A model generated the notes under the pieces. That model was not told the DNA's origin. It saw only the letters and a program-made list of their open reading frames with translations, and did no database searches. Below, in pieces: positions 47,985 to 58,812 of a stretch of 64,000 nt of DNA; position 1 is the first letter of the stretch, and the number at the start of each line of letters is the position of its first letter. The stretch comes from Blastobasis lacticolella (Eukaryota > Arthropoda > Insecta > Lepidoptera > Blastobasidae), in contig LR990041.1 in assembly GCA_905147135.1 (NCBI GenBank), forward strand, positions 620,001-684,000. Direction: 5' to 3'. Made by a program: the position numbers and the translations under genes.

Positions 47985-48655
47985 ACCGGGAACACCAAAT
48001 AGGTACTGGTGTATTTGTATAAAATCAATTTATGTGCATGATTTACAAGTGGATTTCCCGAAAGATAGCGGCCTGAATTTGTTTTCAATAAGTCATAACA
48101 ATCGTTCAATGTTTTCCTTTTGTGCTCAATAATAACAGTCGTTATTATGGCATGGTACTCTATAAGGTCTTTGAAATGGATTCCTACATAAATTATGACT
48201 GATATGGCCAAGCCTGATACCATTCTTAATCTAAATAACAAGATAAGTGTGTTGAGATGTCCGTCAATTTAAAAGTGTTCTGCTGTAACACAAAGCTATT
48301 ATTGTCTCATGAATAAAGCCTACGGTTTATAATCATTTTTTACATAAACGACAGATCGGCTTTTATGCAGACCCTACTAGATATAAGCGTAAAAACCATC
48401 GAGGATAAATACTGGTTCTAAATATAGATACACTCTGGAATAAACAATTCAGATTAAGGAAATTTGTATAAATATGGTAAAGCAGTCCTTATTTCTGTCG
48501 ATATAAGGTACAATATTTAATGAGAGATCAACTGACGGAAAATAACTTGGATCAATTACTTCAACTATACAGGCAGAATATTAGAAAACAGATTATCAAC
48601 ATTAGAATAACAAACAAACTACGTGTTTGAGCTTTTGATACATTTCAAAGTGTGT
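47985..48655. other. Viral non-coding spacer
   Basis: No gene recognised between the ankyrin gene and the second PTP-like gene. AT-rich with short frames only. Confidence 0.4.
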
Positions 48656-48659
48656 CAAT

Positions 48660-49556
48660 TTAAGAAGATTCTCTTTCATCTAGATATCTTTGGCTCCATC
48701 CCATTTCTCCTAAGACAAAGACATGCATGGCTTGATAGCAGAAAGTGTAATCGTCTATACGGTTCAAGCAACTATACTTTTGCCGTCTTAGTTTCTGAAG
48801 AGTCTTGGCCACTGACAACGTACCTGTGGACTTGAACTGGGTAACACAAATATCAAGGATACAGTACACTGCCGAGCAGCTGAGACCATCACGGCAGTGG
48901 ACCATAACAACTGTAGGCCTCGCTTCAGCCGATTGCTTCCTTTTAAAAATGGTATATGTTTCGTTCAAACTGCACACAAAGGACAAGAACACGAGCGGAT
49001 CATCTTTAACGCTATTACGCCAGGCAGTGTACTGATAATGCTGAATCTCACGCTCACGATCCGCGCGGTCAGACAGACGCAACACTGTTAGAGTAAAGCG
49101 AGGCTTCTTAGAGATCTTCAGCGTCTTCACTCTAAACCCTCCACACTCTATCTCACTGCCTTCAGTTGGACTCCAATACTGGTAGCTTTCTTCCTCAGCT
49201 CTTCGGGATGCTTTGACAATAGTTGTGACTTCACGACGCCACGCTAATTTCCAAAACTTCTCGCAGTCTTCTTCTTTCGGGTTGCTGACGCAGATATACT
49301 TCCGTTGTCTGTTGTATGTGTCGTAGCCATTTATAAAACTGGCACCGTGGTACCTCTCTTCTGTCTTCAGACAGCGAAAAAATTTGTGGGCTAGCTTTAA
49401 GCATCCACCGCAGTCAGCCTCATCGTCAGGTTCTTCGAAACTTCTCCGGGTCAGCTGAATGGTATTGTATTCTTGATAACTCAGGTCGAGACAGTACGGA
49501 TCATCCATAAGGATCAAAAAATCCATGGCCGAAATGTCTGGGAATTCTGCAGTCAT
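48660..49556 (-). CDS. Bracovirus PTP-like protein, catalytically degenerate
   Basis: 298 aa, complete from ATG 49556. PTP landmarks in order: GASFINGYDTYNRQRKYIC, KFWKLAWRREV, YQYWSP, IQHYQYTAW, and the catalytic loop VMVHCRDGLSCSAVY. The nucleophilic Cys of HCxxGxxR is present but the Arg is Cys and the last Gly is Ser, and the WPD aspartate loop reads WRNSV. It should therefore bind phosphotyrosine poorly and not hydrolyse it. The closing RRQKYSCLNRIDDYTFCYQA is typical. Many bracovirus PTPs are similarly inactive and may act by binding targets. The frame is intact. Confidence 0.88.
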   Translation of the reverse strand: MTAEFPDISAMDFLILMDDPYCLDLSYQEYNTIQLTRRSFEEPDDEADCGGCLKLAHKFFRCLKTEERYHGASFINGYDTYNRQRKYICVSNPKEEDCEKFWKLAWRREVTTIVKASRRAEEESYQYWSPTEGSEIECGGFRVKTLKISKKPRFTLTVLRLSDRADREREIQHYQYTAWRNSVKDDPLVFLSFVCSLNETYTIFKRKQSAEARPTVVMVHCRDGLSCSAVYCILDICVTQFKSTGTLSVAKTLQKLRRQKYSCLNRIDDYTFCYQAMHVFVLGEMGWSQRYLDERESS

Positions 49557-49559
49557 GTT

Positions 49560-51180
49560 GGTTTACAAATCACTTCTGGGGGAATGAGTCCACTTCCTAA
49601 GGCAGTAGCTTTTGAACTAGTCTCTCGGTGGCTACTGTTTTAATTATTAAGTATAATGACACCCTGGTGGTTAATAAATTAATTAATCTAAAGTGTAGTG
49701 AGCCTGTAGGGCATTCAGATCGCTGTGAGCAAGACTTTAATTACCACTAAAGTCAACTGACTTTTAGTGCTCTCGGAAACCTACCCCCTGAGCGGTCGTT
49801 AATTCTCTACGACTTTACTGTGAAATTAAGTAATTATTCAGCTCCTGCTGGGCAGACGTCGATCGTGCCCTTCCAAGAGACTCTTGAATGTAATTCCTAA
49901 CCAGACTGAGCTCAATCGAGTAAAGAGGCGGCTTTTAAACCAAAAATTACTAAGACACCCCAGACTGGGAAAGTTATTAGATTTAATGGGATTCATTGGT
50001 AGTTGACGAGACGAAAAATTATATTATAATTTGTTTATTGATAGCAAATAATGAGATAATCATCTCGTGAGCTATTTTCCAATGGAAATATCAAGAAATA
50101 TGAAGTAGAGAAAATAACAAATCAACGCGTAATTGAAGTATGAATAATCAATTAGTAGCATCGAAGATATTTCAAGCGTTTCTAAGTTATATGCAAAACG
50201 AATAGAGTTGACTCTCAAAACCTGTTTTCGCTATAAGCGAGCTTCAAAGAAAAATTTCGTTTATGGTAACCTCTGTCGGCAGTTATTTGATATAAAACCA
50301 ACAAATATGAGTTTTAAATTAATAAAAACAATGTTTAACAAAATTATTCCGTAAGTGTCCGTTTGTCTGTATGTAGCGAAAACCGCGTGGTCACGATAAC
50401 TCCCGAAAAACTTAACTGATCTAGTCCATTTTTTTTCCAAAAGGTTTAGTATTATCCTAAACTAAGTCCTTTCGGAGATCGCGGTCTAATTCAACGTAGT
50501 TTAATTGTAATTAATATTATAAAAATACGACTGGACATTTTGTTAGTTGTATATCTATATATATATATATAGTATATACTTAGTAAGCTTAAGTCTGTTC
50601 ACAACGCTTGCGTGGTATTGTACTGAGTTAAAAAAAGGGCGCGAAGCATTCTTTATTCAAAAATAATTAATTAATAAAACTAAAATGTCTCAATCTTATC
50701 TTTTTTATTTATTTTTTTTTGTTTTAAGTTTTTTCTTTTAATTGAGTGATCGCTATGAGGCGTGCACTTTTGGATTTTCCAAACTTTTTTTGGTCTGCGA
50801 GTACTGTATCTCATATTCTTATTGTCGTACTTTACATTAAAGAAATTCTTTCGAAAGTTGAGCACCACTGGTTCCTTGGCGCAACAAGCGCACATAGCGA
50901 CTAATCAGTGTTCAAATTCCATTCAATTACGTGCTCCTTGCTCCGTGCGGAGTCAAATGAGCGCCAATAAGACATCACGTACTGAAGGTTAATACAATTA
51001 CAACTCGTAACGTATGAAAATGTTGCATCAGGTTTCGTTCATGGCTTGAACCCGATATTATACCATAACACTCTATTGAACTTGTGATTCATTGCCTTTC
51101 AGGAAAATATAAAATTAAATACTAATATTATCATCGTAATGACACCACATCCAATTTATGTAAAGTATGAATAATTAAAT
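49560..51180. other. Viral non-coding stretch
   Basis: About 1.6 kb without a recognised gene. Contains a TA microsatellite (about 50560-50580) and a T/A-rich region at 50.69-50.74 kb. At 50.34-50.47 kb there is repeat-like text ('gtctgtatgtagcgaaaacc'). Confidence 0.4.
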
Positions 51181-51257
51181 TGCTATAAATTATCCTTAAT
51201 GAGGAAACAATAGTTATTTGATCTCTAACCTCTGTCAGGGCGTGTCTTCCTGTGATC

Positions 51258-52118
51258 ATGGGCGAAACATCATCCAAAAGTAGTGAGACTTTTGATGAAT
51301 ACCAACCAGTTGTACAAAGAATTGAGGAAAATTTGAATTTGAAACATAAACACAAGAAGTTATTGGAGGAGAGTCTCGAGTTATCGTGGAGCATAGCGGA
51401 ACTGCCAGAGAACGCTAGAAAAAATAGACATTCGAACATGTGCTTCGACTACAACCGAGTGACCCTCCCAGAAAGCGATGGAAGTGACTTCATCAATGCG
51501 TCCTGGGTCGACGGCTATAAGGCTCCAGGGAGATTTCTGCTCTGCCAGGCGCCTCTTCGAGAGACTGTCCAGGACTGGTGGACTATGATACTCACTTACA
51601 AGACAAGAGTGATTGTGATGCTGAACAGAATCATCGAACAAGACCAAGAAGCTTGTTTTCCCTACTGGAGCCAAGTGCAGCATACATCAGTCAACTTCGG
51701 CAAGTTCTCTGTTGAAACCAAGAAAGTTAAAGTCTTAAAAGATCATGTCGTTACTGATCTCCGTGTGACTGATGGCAGTGGAGCTTCCCTGGACGTGGAA
51801 CACTTTGCATACACCGACTGGCCTTCCGAGGGAGTTCCTCAAGATCCTTCAGGCTTCTATAAGTTTCTTGTGAAAGTGAGAAAAGCTCAAGAAAAAGCCG
51901 AGCTCCAACAAAGTGAATTTTTTCCAATGCTAATACATTCTAGGGCCGGATTAAATCGAGCCGGTGCTTTTGCGGCTATCGACATTTGCTTCACTCAATT
52001 TTATGATAGCAAAACAATAGACCTTCAGTCAGTCGTGCGAAATTTACGTAGGCAGAGACTGAATTGTTTATCGTTGCCGCAACATTACGTTTTCTGCCAT
52101 CGTCTATTTTTGAAGTGA
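51258..52118 (+). CDS. Bracovirus PTP-like protein with catalytic Cys replaced by Ser
   Basis: 286 aa from ATG 51258 (an upstream GTG is not used). Landmarks: RHSNMCFDYNRVTLP, DFINASWVDGY, DWWTMILTYKTRVIVML, YWSQVQ, FAYTDWPSEGVPQDP, and the loop LIHSRAGLNRAGAF. The loop keeps H, G and R but has Ser for the nucleophilic Cys, and the WPD aspartate is Ser. A Cys-to-Ser PTP cannot form the phospho-cysteine intermediate but may still bind phosphotyrosine. The N-terminus MGETSSKSS fits an N-myristoylation site, hinting at membrane targeting. A TATA-like CTATAAATT lies at about 51183. AATAAA is at about 52158. The frame is intact. Confidence 0.88.
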   Translation: MGETSSKSSETFDEYQPVVQRIEENLNLKHKHKKLLEESLELSWSIAELPENARKNRHSNMCFDYNRVTLPESDGSDFINASWVDGYKAPGRFLLCQAPLRETVQDWWTMILTYKTRVIVMLNRIIEQDQEACFPYWSQVQHTSVNFGKFSVETKKVKVLKDHVVTDLRVTDGSGASLDVEHFAYTDWPSEGVPQDPSGFYKFLVKVRKAQEKAELQQSEFFPMLIHSRAGLNRAGAFAAIDICFTQFYDSKTIDLQSVVRNLRRQRLNCLSLPQHYVFCHRLFLK

Positions 52119-52421
52119 CCCTCTGTGATAGTATTAAGAATTTGTATATTTTGTGTTGAATAAAGCTCAAATTTTTACTGTAGTACCTTTTTGTGCCCTT
52201 AGATATCACATTCCTTAAACCTACATCTACTAATTTGCATGTTGAAGCATTGAAACTGAGATAACTGATAGTCATAAGGTAGAGAATAACAAAAGTATTA
52301 ACATAACCGAAATAAGCGAATTTTATGCTATAGGTTGGATAATTCATTTCCACGCGTCATTGCTATCACTTAACGTTAAGCGCACGCGCGTTAAGTCGTT
52401 GATTCTAATTATAGCTTATCA

Positions 52422-52464
52422 GGAGACTCGGTAGTATCTCGCGCCAAATACATGTTCAACATAT
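52422..52464. other. Right integration junction (cut HIM left arm)
   Basis: These 43 bp match the left arm of the complete HIM at 42104-42146 at 35 positions, ending in the same 'caacatat'. The complete motif continues 'cgacggtac', whereas here the sequence continues 'taaacccaag', so similarity stops exactly within the HIM. That is how an integrated bracovirus circle ends. Confidence 0.75.
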
Positions 52465-53325
52465 TAAACCCAAGACTTTATCGAGATGGAAAACTGGAAG
52501 GTATTTGACGTATAATTTAAATCACCTTGAAAATATTTTAATTCTTTGGGTTTCTTCGTAGAAGTAATAAATATGTAACACAAAGTTTTTCAACTATGGC
52601 GCAGTAGGTGGAACTCTTGCCTGAAACTCGGGTAAACGAGTCGCTAAGGCAAAGTAACTCGGTAAATTTTGTTTGCAAATTAACGAGCTTTGGGAATTGG
52701 GACATGGTTCCCTAATTAATGAAGAGGAATGCTTACTCGATTAGCTGATGTCGATTCGGTATAACCCAAGTATATGGATTGTAAATTATACTGTTGTTCG
52801 CAAGGGGAAGGGAAAACCGGTCAGAGGTACCTACAAACCACAGGAAATTATGGTTTATAAATGAGAGCTAGCATACCCATTGTTTAAACTATTTTCAGTG
52901 GGGATAAGAATGTGGTTTTCCTGTTTTTGTTCTTCGTATCAAATTTGTATTTTCCATTGCCTATACCATTGTTATAAGTTATTAATTACTGAAGTAACGA
53001 TTGAAATTAAATTGTTAACCAAGTCCTGTTCAAACTTCTTTTGCTTTATTCATCAAGTTGTATTTTCATGTGTTACTGTGCAGAAGCGATTTGTTCAAAA
53101 TTTTGATTCTGATTTTATAAAGCTGTATACTTTACAGTTTATTCGTATGATATTCGCTATTTACACTCCCGTAGTAAACAATTTGTTTACCTAGTAAATT
53201 CACTTTCATTATAATTTCATGGTAACTTCAAACGTCACATCCTGAGAGTCATCAATTTGTTGTGACGTCGTCGATTTAGCTGCTGATTTTCTGCCAAGAT
53301 CATTAACTTTCTCGATCAAAGTCTT
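52465..53325. other. Unassigned DNA between viral block and split LINE (right side)
   Basis: Lepidopteran-style text ('cagaggtacctac') without a recognised gene. Next to the LINE break, minus strand, is a short open tail TLIEKVNDLGRKSAAKST...ending EVTMKL and a stop at about 53218. It may be the C-terminal end of a protein of an unknown element. Pairs with 28101-28677 as presumed integration target DNA. Confidence 0.4.
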
Positions 53326-54035
53326 TACTGTTTTAGTACGTTTTTGATCTCCGTTTCCGTGAACAACGGGTCTCCACTGTCCCCTATATCTGTGTACTCT
53401 TCAACCTTGGCCCTCAGGCTGGCCTGATTCGGTGTGTCGTCCTCTTTTTTGTCTTCTGGGTAAAAAGTTTTTGTTAACAGGTTCACCGATTCCTGTGGTC
53501 CAAGTTGTTTCCCGTTGTCCACTAACATCTTGTCGTCTTCCCATTTCTGCGTCCGGTTTATAACTCGGTATATTCCGTCCCATAAGCTTTCTCTATCCTG
53601 CCTGGTGCAGAATTTTTTCCACCCTATGGTCTGTGCCTCTTCAGCTGCTTGTTCGTATTTCTTCTTCGCTGTCAAATAACACTCCACCACATACTGTTTC
53701 CGGTGTGCTGCTGCATTTCTTATTCTTCTTTTCTTTGTAACCATGTCTTTTTTCAAATCTTCTAATTCCTCAGACCACCAGGGTATACCGTACTTTTTCT
53801 GTTTTTGTGATTTCTTAGGGATGCTGCTTTCACATGAAATTTTGATTGAGTCGACATATTTCTCTACTATTTCTTCCAGGTGTTCTTTAGTATATATTTT
53901 CTCAATATTATCTTTTGTTATTTTACTTTGTTCTAATCTTTCCTTAAAGATTTTCTTAAATCTTTCCCATTTAGCTTTCTTAGTATTGTATATTCTGGTG
54001 GTCCGCCTTTCCCTCTCATTAAACCTCCCAAACAA
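53326..54035 (-). pseudogene. R1-like LINE ORF2 linker between endonuclease and RT
   Basis: Open for 236 codons, with WWSEELEDLKKD and WKKFCTRQDRESLWDGIYR, typical of the region between endonuclease and RT in R1-clade elements. It ends at the split point and not at a natural stop. Confidence 0.7.
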
Positions 54036-54089
54036 GATGTTAAATATGATTGCGTTGTGATCGGAACTGGTAATGCCCTTATCAACTTC

Positions 54090-54800
54090 CTATTTGTCAA
54101 TGTATTGTAGCAATGCCATATTACATACCGTTACATCAACCCTACTCTTAAATTCCCTTCCTTCTCTTACAGTTTCGAATGTGGGCTCATCTCCTTCATT
54201 TAAAATTTGCAAGTCCAGCTCGTCTAAGAATGAGGCCAATTCTCTTCCTCGACTATTCTCCAAACTGTTGCCCCACCATGTACTCCAGGCGTTAACATCA
54301 CCACCTATTAACAGGTGGGCTTTTCCATATTTCTCAGTTATTTTATTGATGTGATTGAGGTACGGCTCCAGAGGCTTATCTACTTCGAGGTATACCGAGA
54401 CCAGCACTAATGATTTTGAGGACGCCGTCAGAGTTACGACGGCGATATTTTCCGTAGTTAATGACGCATCCTCAATTGCCTGTATTTTATCATCGAAAAT
54501 TAATATCGCCGCCTTTACCCGCGCTCCTTCACCCGGAAGTGCCTATATAGTCCTCACTCCCGGAAATGATCTGATCCTTCCATCCGCATTTACATGCGGC
54601 TACTGGATTAAAGCACCACAGATGTTCCGTTTGAAACTTTCTTTTACCAGTTCCTGGATTGCCAAGCGTTTCCTTTGGAGGTTTGCTTGTACAAATTTAT
54701 ATGTTTGGCTTATTCCTTGGGCGCCCGCTGCTAGCAATATGCTACAGACGACCTGGCCATATTATCCCACTTTTTCTTAATTGGGCATTCAAAGTCAAAT
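54090..54800 (-). pseudogene. R1-like LINE endonuclease (broken frames)
   Basis: The frame 54090-54407 contains LLIGGDVNAWSTWWGN and SRGRELASFLDELDLQILN, the apurinic-type endonuclease core. Its N-terminal part at 54.4-54.8 kb is scattered over other frames, showing frameshifts. Confidence 0.7.
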
Positions 54801-54819
54801 GCGTTGTGGTCGTCCTTAC

Positions 54820-55973
54820 TTAGTTTTTCCAGATGGCAATTACGGCATTTTGGTTTTTCACCAATCGTGTAGAATGAGCATTCCGATCTAGATGTGGGCC
54901 TCCGCAGTGGCTACAGAGACTCTCTACTTGGGAGCAATATTTTTTTCCATGCCCGAATCCAAGACACTTTGTGCATTGGATAAGGGGGGACTGGTCATAC
55001 ACGTATCTCCTTTGGAGATCAATATATATTGAACCAGCTTTTGTTAACCTTTTATGTACTTTAGGCGACACCTGAAGCACAACGTGTGTTTCAAGCGGAT
55101 TTCGTGCTCTGCGTTTATATTTCACGGACGCTCGGTAGTGTTCAGCAGGGATATCTTGTAAGAGGTGGCCGTTTTGCTTCTTAATGGCATTTACTATATC
55201 CTCGTCTGTATTGTACGCGAGTACATCCTTAATAATGATGAGGGGGTCTTTATTTTCTGCCTTCTGGGCACGCAGCTGAGGAGATGTTTTGAGCTTGGTA
55301 GTTATCTTCAATAATTCGTCTTCCGATTTGCAACTTAGTACTACTTTCTGATTTCTAGCTTTCCTCACTCTATCAACTTGTAGATTCCCCTCTTTTACGT
55401 CTAAAGTCTGCCGGATCTTGGTGAGTACGTCCTCGCTAGTGTCAACCTCTTCAGTCGATGACACTATGACTGAGTGACTTACTGGTATAGTCATACTTTC
55501 TCTGTTCACTAGTACCTCCGCATAGGAACGCCGGTCTCTTGCCTTTACTTCTTGTAGTAATTTTTCTTGATTTTTGGCTATAGTTTCCAATCTATTCTTT
55601 ATAACCTCCATCTCCTTTTTTGTTTCTTTCGCTGTTACATTGTGTTTTGCAATCTCTTCTTCTATTCCAGCGTTTATTGGCCCCGATGCACACCCTGAGT
55701 TTGTATCATGTTTCTGCATCAAATCACTTTCCAAAGCAATACATTTCGTATTCAAGCGAGTGACTATGTCGAATAATCCCCTCAGACTCGAAAGCAGTTG
55801 CTCCTTTACCGGAGTTTTGAGATTTCCCATAGTGTCTATCTAACGCCTGGCCTCCTTCAATAAATTGGCGGCTGTCATCATCGGGTTTGCTGTAGGTGTT
55901 GCCTTTAATAATTTGTTGGCACCTGTGCTAGACGTCTTTTGCACCTGCATCTTTGCGGGTGGTGTCGAAAACA
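54820..55973 (-). pseudogene. R1-like LINE gag-like ORF1 with degenerate zinc knuckles
   Basis: A 336-aa frame (from ATG 55830) ends with CTKCLGFGHGKKYC (a CCHC knuckle) and CSHCGGPHLDRNAH (a second, missing its last Cys). The frame extends upstream to ATG 55973 but is broken by a TAG near 55843. The upstream ATG lies in the target duplication of the Jockey-like insertion. Confidence 0.7.
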
Positions 55974-56131
55974 TATCTTTTTTTTTCTCTTATATTCATA
56001 TTTCTCCTGCTGCTATCTTCTGGTCATTTCCAGCAATGGGCAACACTTTTATTTGCTTTCACTGGGGAATATTTTTATGTTCATTGAGAGAGATCCAACG
56101 ACCGCATTCCTCAAATTTTGTTCAGCTCTGT

Positions 56132-58812
56132 TCAGAGTCTTGATCGTAGACTAGTAACACTATGTCTCCTTAATCTGGTGAATTGCATATTGCCACTGGA
56201 TACCAAAGCTGAAGCCATTATGTTGGAGTGGGTTGAAAGCCTTTCCAGATATCTTTTTAGATTTTGTCTTATTTCTTCCCTAACTGTGGGAATGGCCAGA
56301 TCTAGATACATATATCTGTTGCTGATGTACCAAGGGATCTTAAAGATCATTCTAATCATTTTTGACTGGAATCGCTCAATGATGTCCAAGTTTGTTTCAG
56401 CAGCAGTGGCCCAGAGTGGAATTCCGTAGGTCCAAACAGGCTTGAGAATACTTTTATATACGATAAGTTTACTCTCCACTGATAATTTTGATTTTTTACC
56501 CAAGAGCCAGTTCATATTCCTCACTTTGATGTCAAGCTGCTTTCTTTTCATCCATATGTGTTTACGCCAAGTTAATCTTCTGTCCAAGTGCAGACCCAAA
56601 TACTTGGCATCCTCAGACTGGGGGATGATTTGTCCGTTAAGAGTCACTGGCGGGCAATTTGATCGTCTTAATGTGAACGTGACTTGTGCAGACTTTTCCG
56701 CGTTTGTTTTTATTCGCCACTTGTGATACCAGGCGGTCATGAGGTCAAGACTTTCTTGTAAGTAACGGCTAGCTACGTTTTCATCGGCATGCGTAGCTAA
56801 GATAACAGTGTCGTCAGCAAAAGTTCCCGTTACCGTGTTTCTAGTTGTTGGTAAGTCTGCTGTATATATCAGATAAAGGACAGGTCCAAGAACTGATCCC
56901 TGGGGAATTCCGGCTGAAATCTTTCTCAGGGCCGAAGTAGCGTCTTGAAATTTTACCTCAAAGCATCTGTCTGTCAGGTATGACTTCAGCAGAGCATACA
57001 TATTGTGAGGAAGGTCTGTTTTTAGTTTGAACAGCAATCCATCGTGCCATACCCTATCAAAGGCCTGACTGATGTCGAGAAACGCCGCCGTGCAGTAAGA
57101 TTTTCTATCCAGCGCTTGGGAAATGGTGTTAATTGTTCTGTGAACCTGTTCCAATGTTCCATGGCCTTCGCGAAATCCGAATTGATGGTCTGGGATTATT
57201 GCCGAGAGGTACGGTTTTAATCTAGCAAGAAGCACTTTCTCAAAGACCTTCGACAAGACAGGCAAGAGGCTTATAGGTCTATATGACGATGGTTCATAAA
57301 GGGGTTTTCCTGGTTTTGGAATAGTGATTATTTGAGCAATTTTCCATTGGCTTGGGTAGTTACCTGTTCTAATTATTGCGTTAAATAAGGCTGTGATCAA
57401 CATAATGGTCTTATGTGGCAATTCTTTTAATATCCGCCCGGTAATCAGGTCATATCCAGGAGATTTATTATGTTTAAGCCCCTTTATTATGTGCCTTATT
57501 TCTCGTGGAGAGACACTCTTGATTGGAGGAGACAATTGGTAGCAAGCCTCCAGAAAGACACGTATTTCTTCTGTCGACATTGAATGATCTGTGCTGGGAT
57601 TTGGCTGAAATACTTTGGCAAGATGTTCGGCAAATAGATCAGCCTTCTCCTGATCACTTCTAGCCCATTTATCGGTGCCCTTTAATGGAGGGATTTGCTG
57701 CGGCGGTCTTTTGATTTGCCGTGTCGCTTTCCAGAGGGAATAATCAGTTGTTAGGTCCGGAGTTAGGTTCTGTAGGTATTCCTGGAATGATGCATTATCC
57801 CGTTCCTTTATCATGTTGGACAACTGTCTTGAGCAGCGATTAAACCTTTGTTTGTCCATCGGGTCACGTGTGTTATGCATATTCTTCTTAAAGTTCTTCT
57901 CATTTTGATCTTTTCTCTGATTATTAGAGGGTATTGCCTTTGGCAGCGATCCGTTTTTCTCCTCACAGGTGTTGCATTCCATGCCGCCTGCTGGATAGTA
58001 GTGTTGATATTTTCTACAGCCTTTTCTATATCATCAAGTGTTTTAAGCGGTACATTCAAATATGTATTACTGCACACGTGCTCTCTGAACTTTTCCCAGT
58101 TTGTATATTTATTAGACAGTGTTATGGGTTCTTCCTTTAGAATTATACGATTGCTAAGTGTTAAAATTACAGGAGAGTGGTCGGATGACAGGTCGACGTC
58201 ATTTGCCACATCCAAATAGTTTTCGGATATACCCTTTGAGATGAAGAAGTCCAAGATGTCGGGTACTCTTTGTGGATCCGTAGGCCAATATGTGGGTTGT
58301 GACGCAGCGTGGTGTTGCAATGCATTGTCCTGTATTGACTGATGTAGCTGCCTACCTCTGGGGTTGATTAATCGAGATCCCCATATAGTATGTTTAGAGT
58401 TCCAGTCTCCTCCTGCTATAAACTTTGCACTTAAGGTTCCAAAGTAAGTGGTGAAATCTTCGTGTTTTATACTATGTCTTGGCGGGCAGTATACAGCAGA
58501 TAGTGTCAAAGGACCATTAGCCGCGTCGATGACCACTGTCGTGGCCTGTAGGAAGTCTTCTTGGTATTTTTCGACCTCATGGTGTTTTATATTGGCCTTA
58601 ATAATGAGGGCAGTTCCCCCATGTGTCCTACCTGATGGGTGATTGGTGAGATACACTTTATAGCCTGGTAAAACTAGGTGATGTCTGTCTGTGTATCTTG
58701 TCTCAGATATCAGCATAGCATCTATGCAGTTAGTATTTATGTATGTTATTAATTCTTGCCTTCTTTCAGACAAGCCGTTAGCATTCCATGTACAGACTCT
58801 GAGGGTAACCAT
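56132..58812 (-). pseudogene. Jockey-like LINE ORF2 (endonuclease and reverse transcriptase) with a frameshift
   Basis: Starts at ATG 58812, directly after the ORF1 stop. Endonuclease motifs: CTWNANGLSERR, ISETRYTD, GGDWNSKHTIWGS, SSDHSPVIL. RT motifs: SYRPISLLPVLSKVFEK, FLDISQAFDRVWHDGL, GIPQGSVLGP, and FADD in TGTFADDTVILA. The frame changes between about 57870 and 57960, where the endonuclease frame (58812-57811) and the RT frame (57982-56132) overlap. One indel would explain it. C-terminal text HKWRIKTNAEKS and KYLGLHLDRRLTW is typical of Jockey. Confidence 0.85.

Larger units (their letters stand above)
28678..52464. mobile_element. Integrated bracovirus segment (host-side form)
   Basis: The block holds gene families typical of braconid-wasp polydnavirus segments: PTP-like genes, a viral ankyrin gene, and multi-exon virulence-type genes, with long non-coding spacers. 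Its right end is a cut arm of a host integration motif and its left end resembles the other arm. Both neighbours are lepidopteran-type repeat DNA. A proviral copy in a wasp would end in direct repeat junctions and keep this HIM uncut. Removing the LTR element (30015-35117 plus one target copy) leaves about 18.7 kb, within the known range of bracovirus circles. The CcBV-like affiliation is not resolved. Host germline versus contaminating or somatic origin cannot be told from sequence, but the later TE insertions argue for long residence in a genome. Confidence 0.75.
53326..55969 (-). mobile_element. 5' half of an R1-like LINE (gag and endonuclease)
   Basis: Minus-strand pieces run gag-like ORF, endonuclease, then a linker that stops at FTETEIKNVLK, exactly where the RT-side fragment at 28.1 kb begins with TFNPKKAPGPDG. 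The joint position within the R1/LINE linker is natural, so the two halves were one element. The element is decayed: a stop near 55843 in the gag start region and several frame changes at 54.4-54.8 kb. The Jockey-like LINE lies at its 5' end. Confidence 0.75.

Noticed and set aside
50560..50745. TA and T-rich runs as an origin or CRISPR-like array
   Set aside because: Simple-sequence DNA only; no regular spacers or repeats, and the context is eukaryotic.
28678..52464. Window as a wasp proviral locus
   Set aside because: Flanks are lepidopteran-type repeats and LINEs, and the block ends inside HIM arms and not at direct repeat junctions of a provirus.
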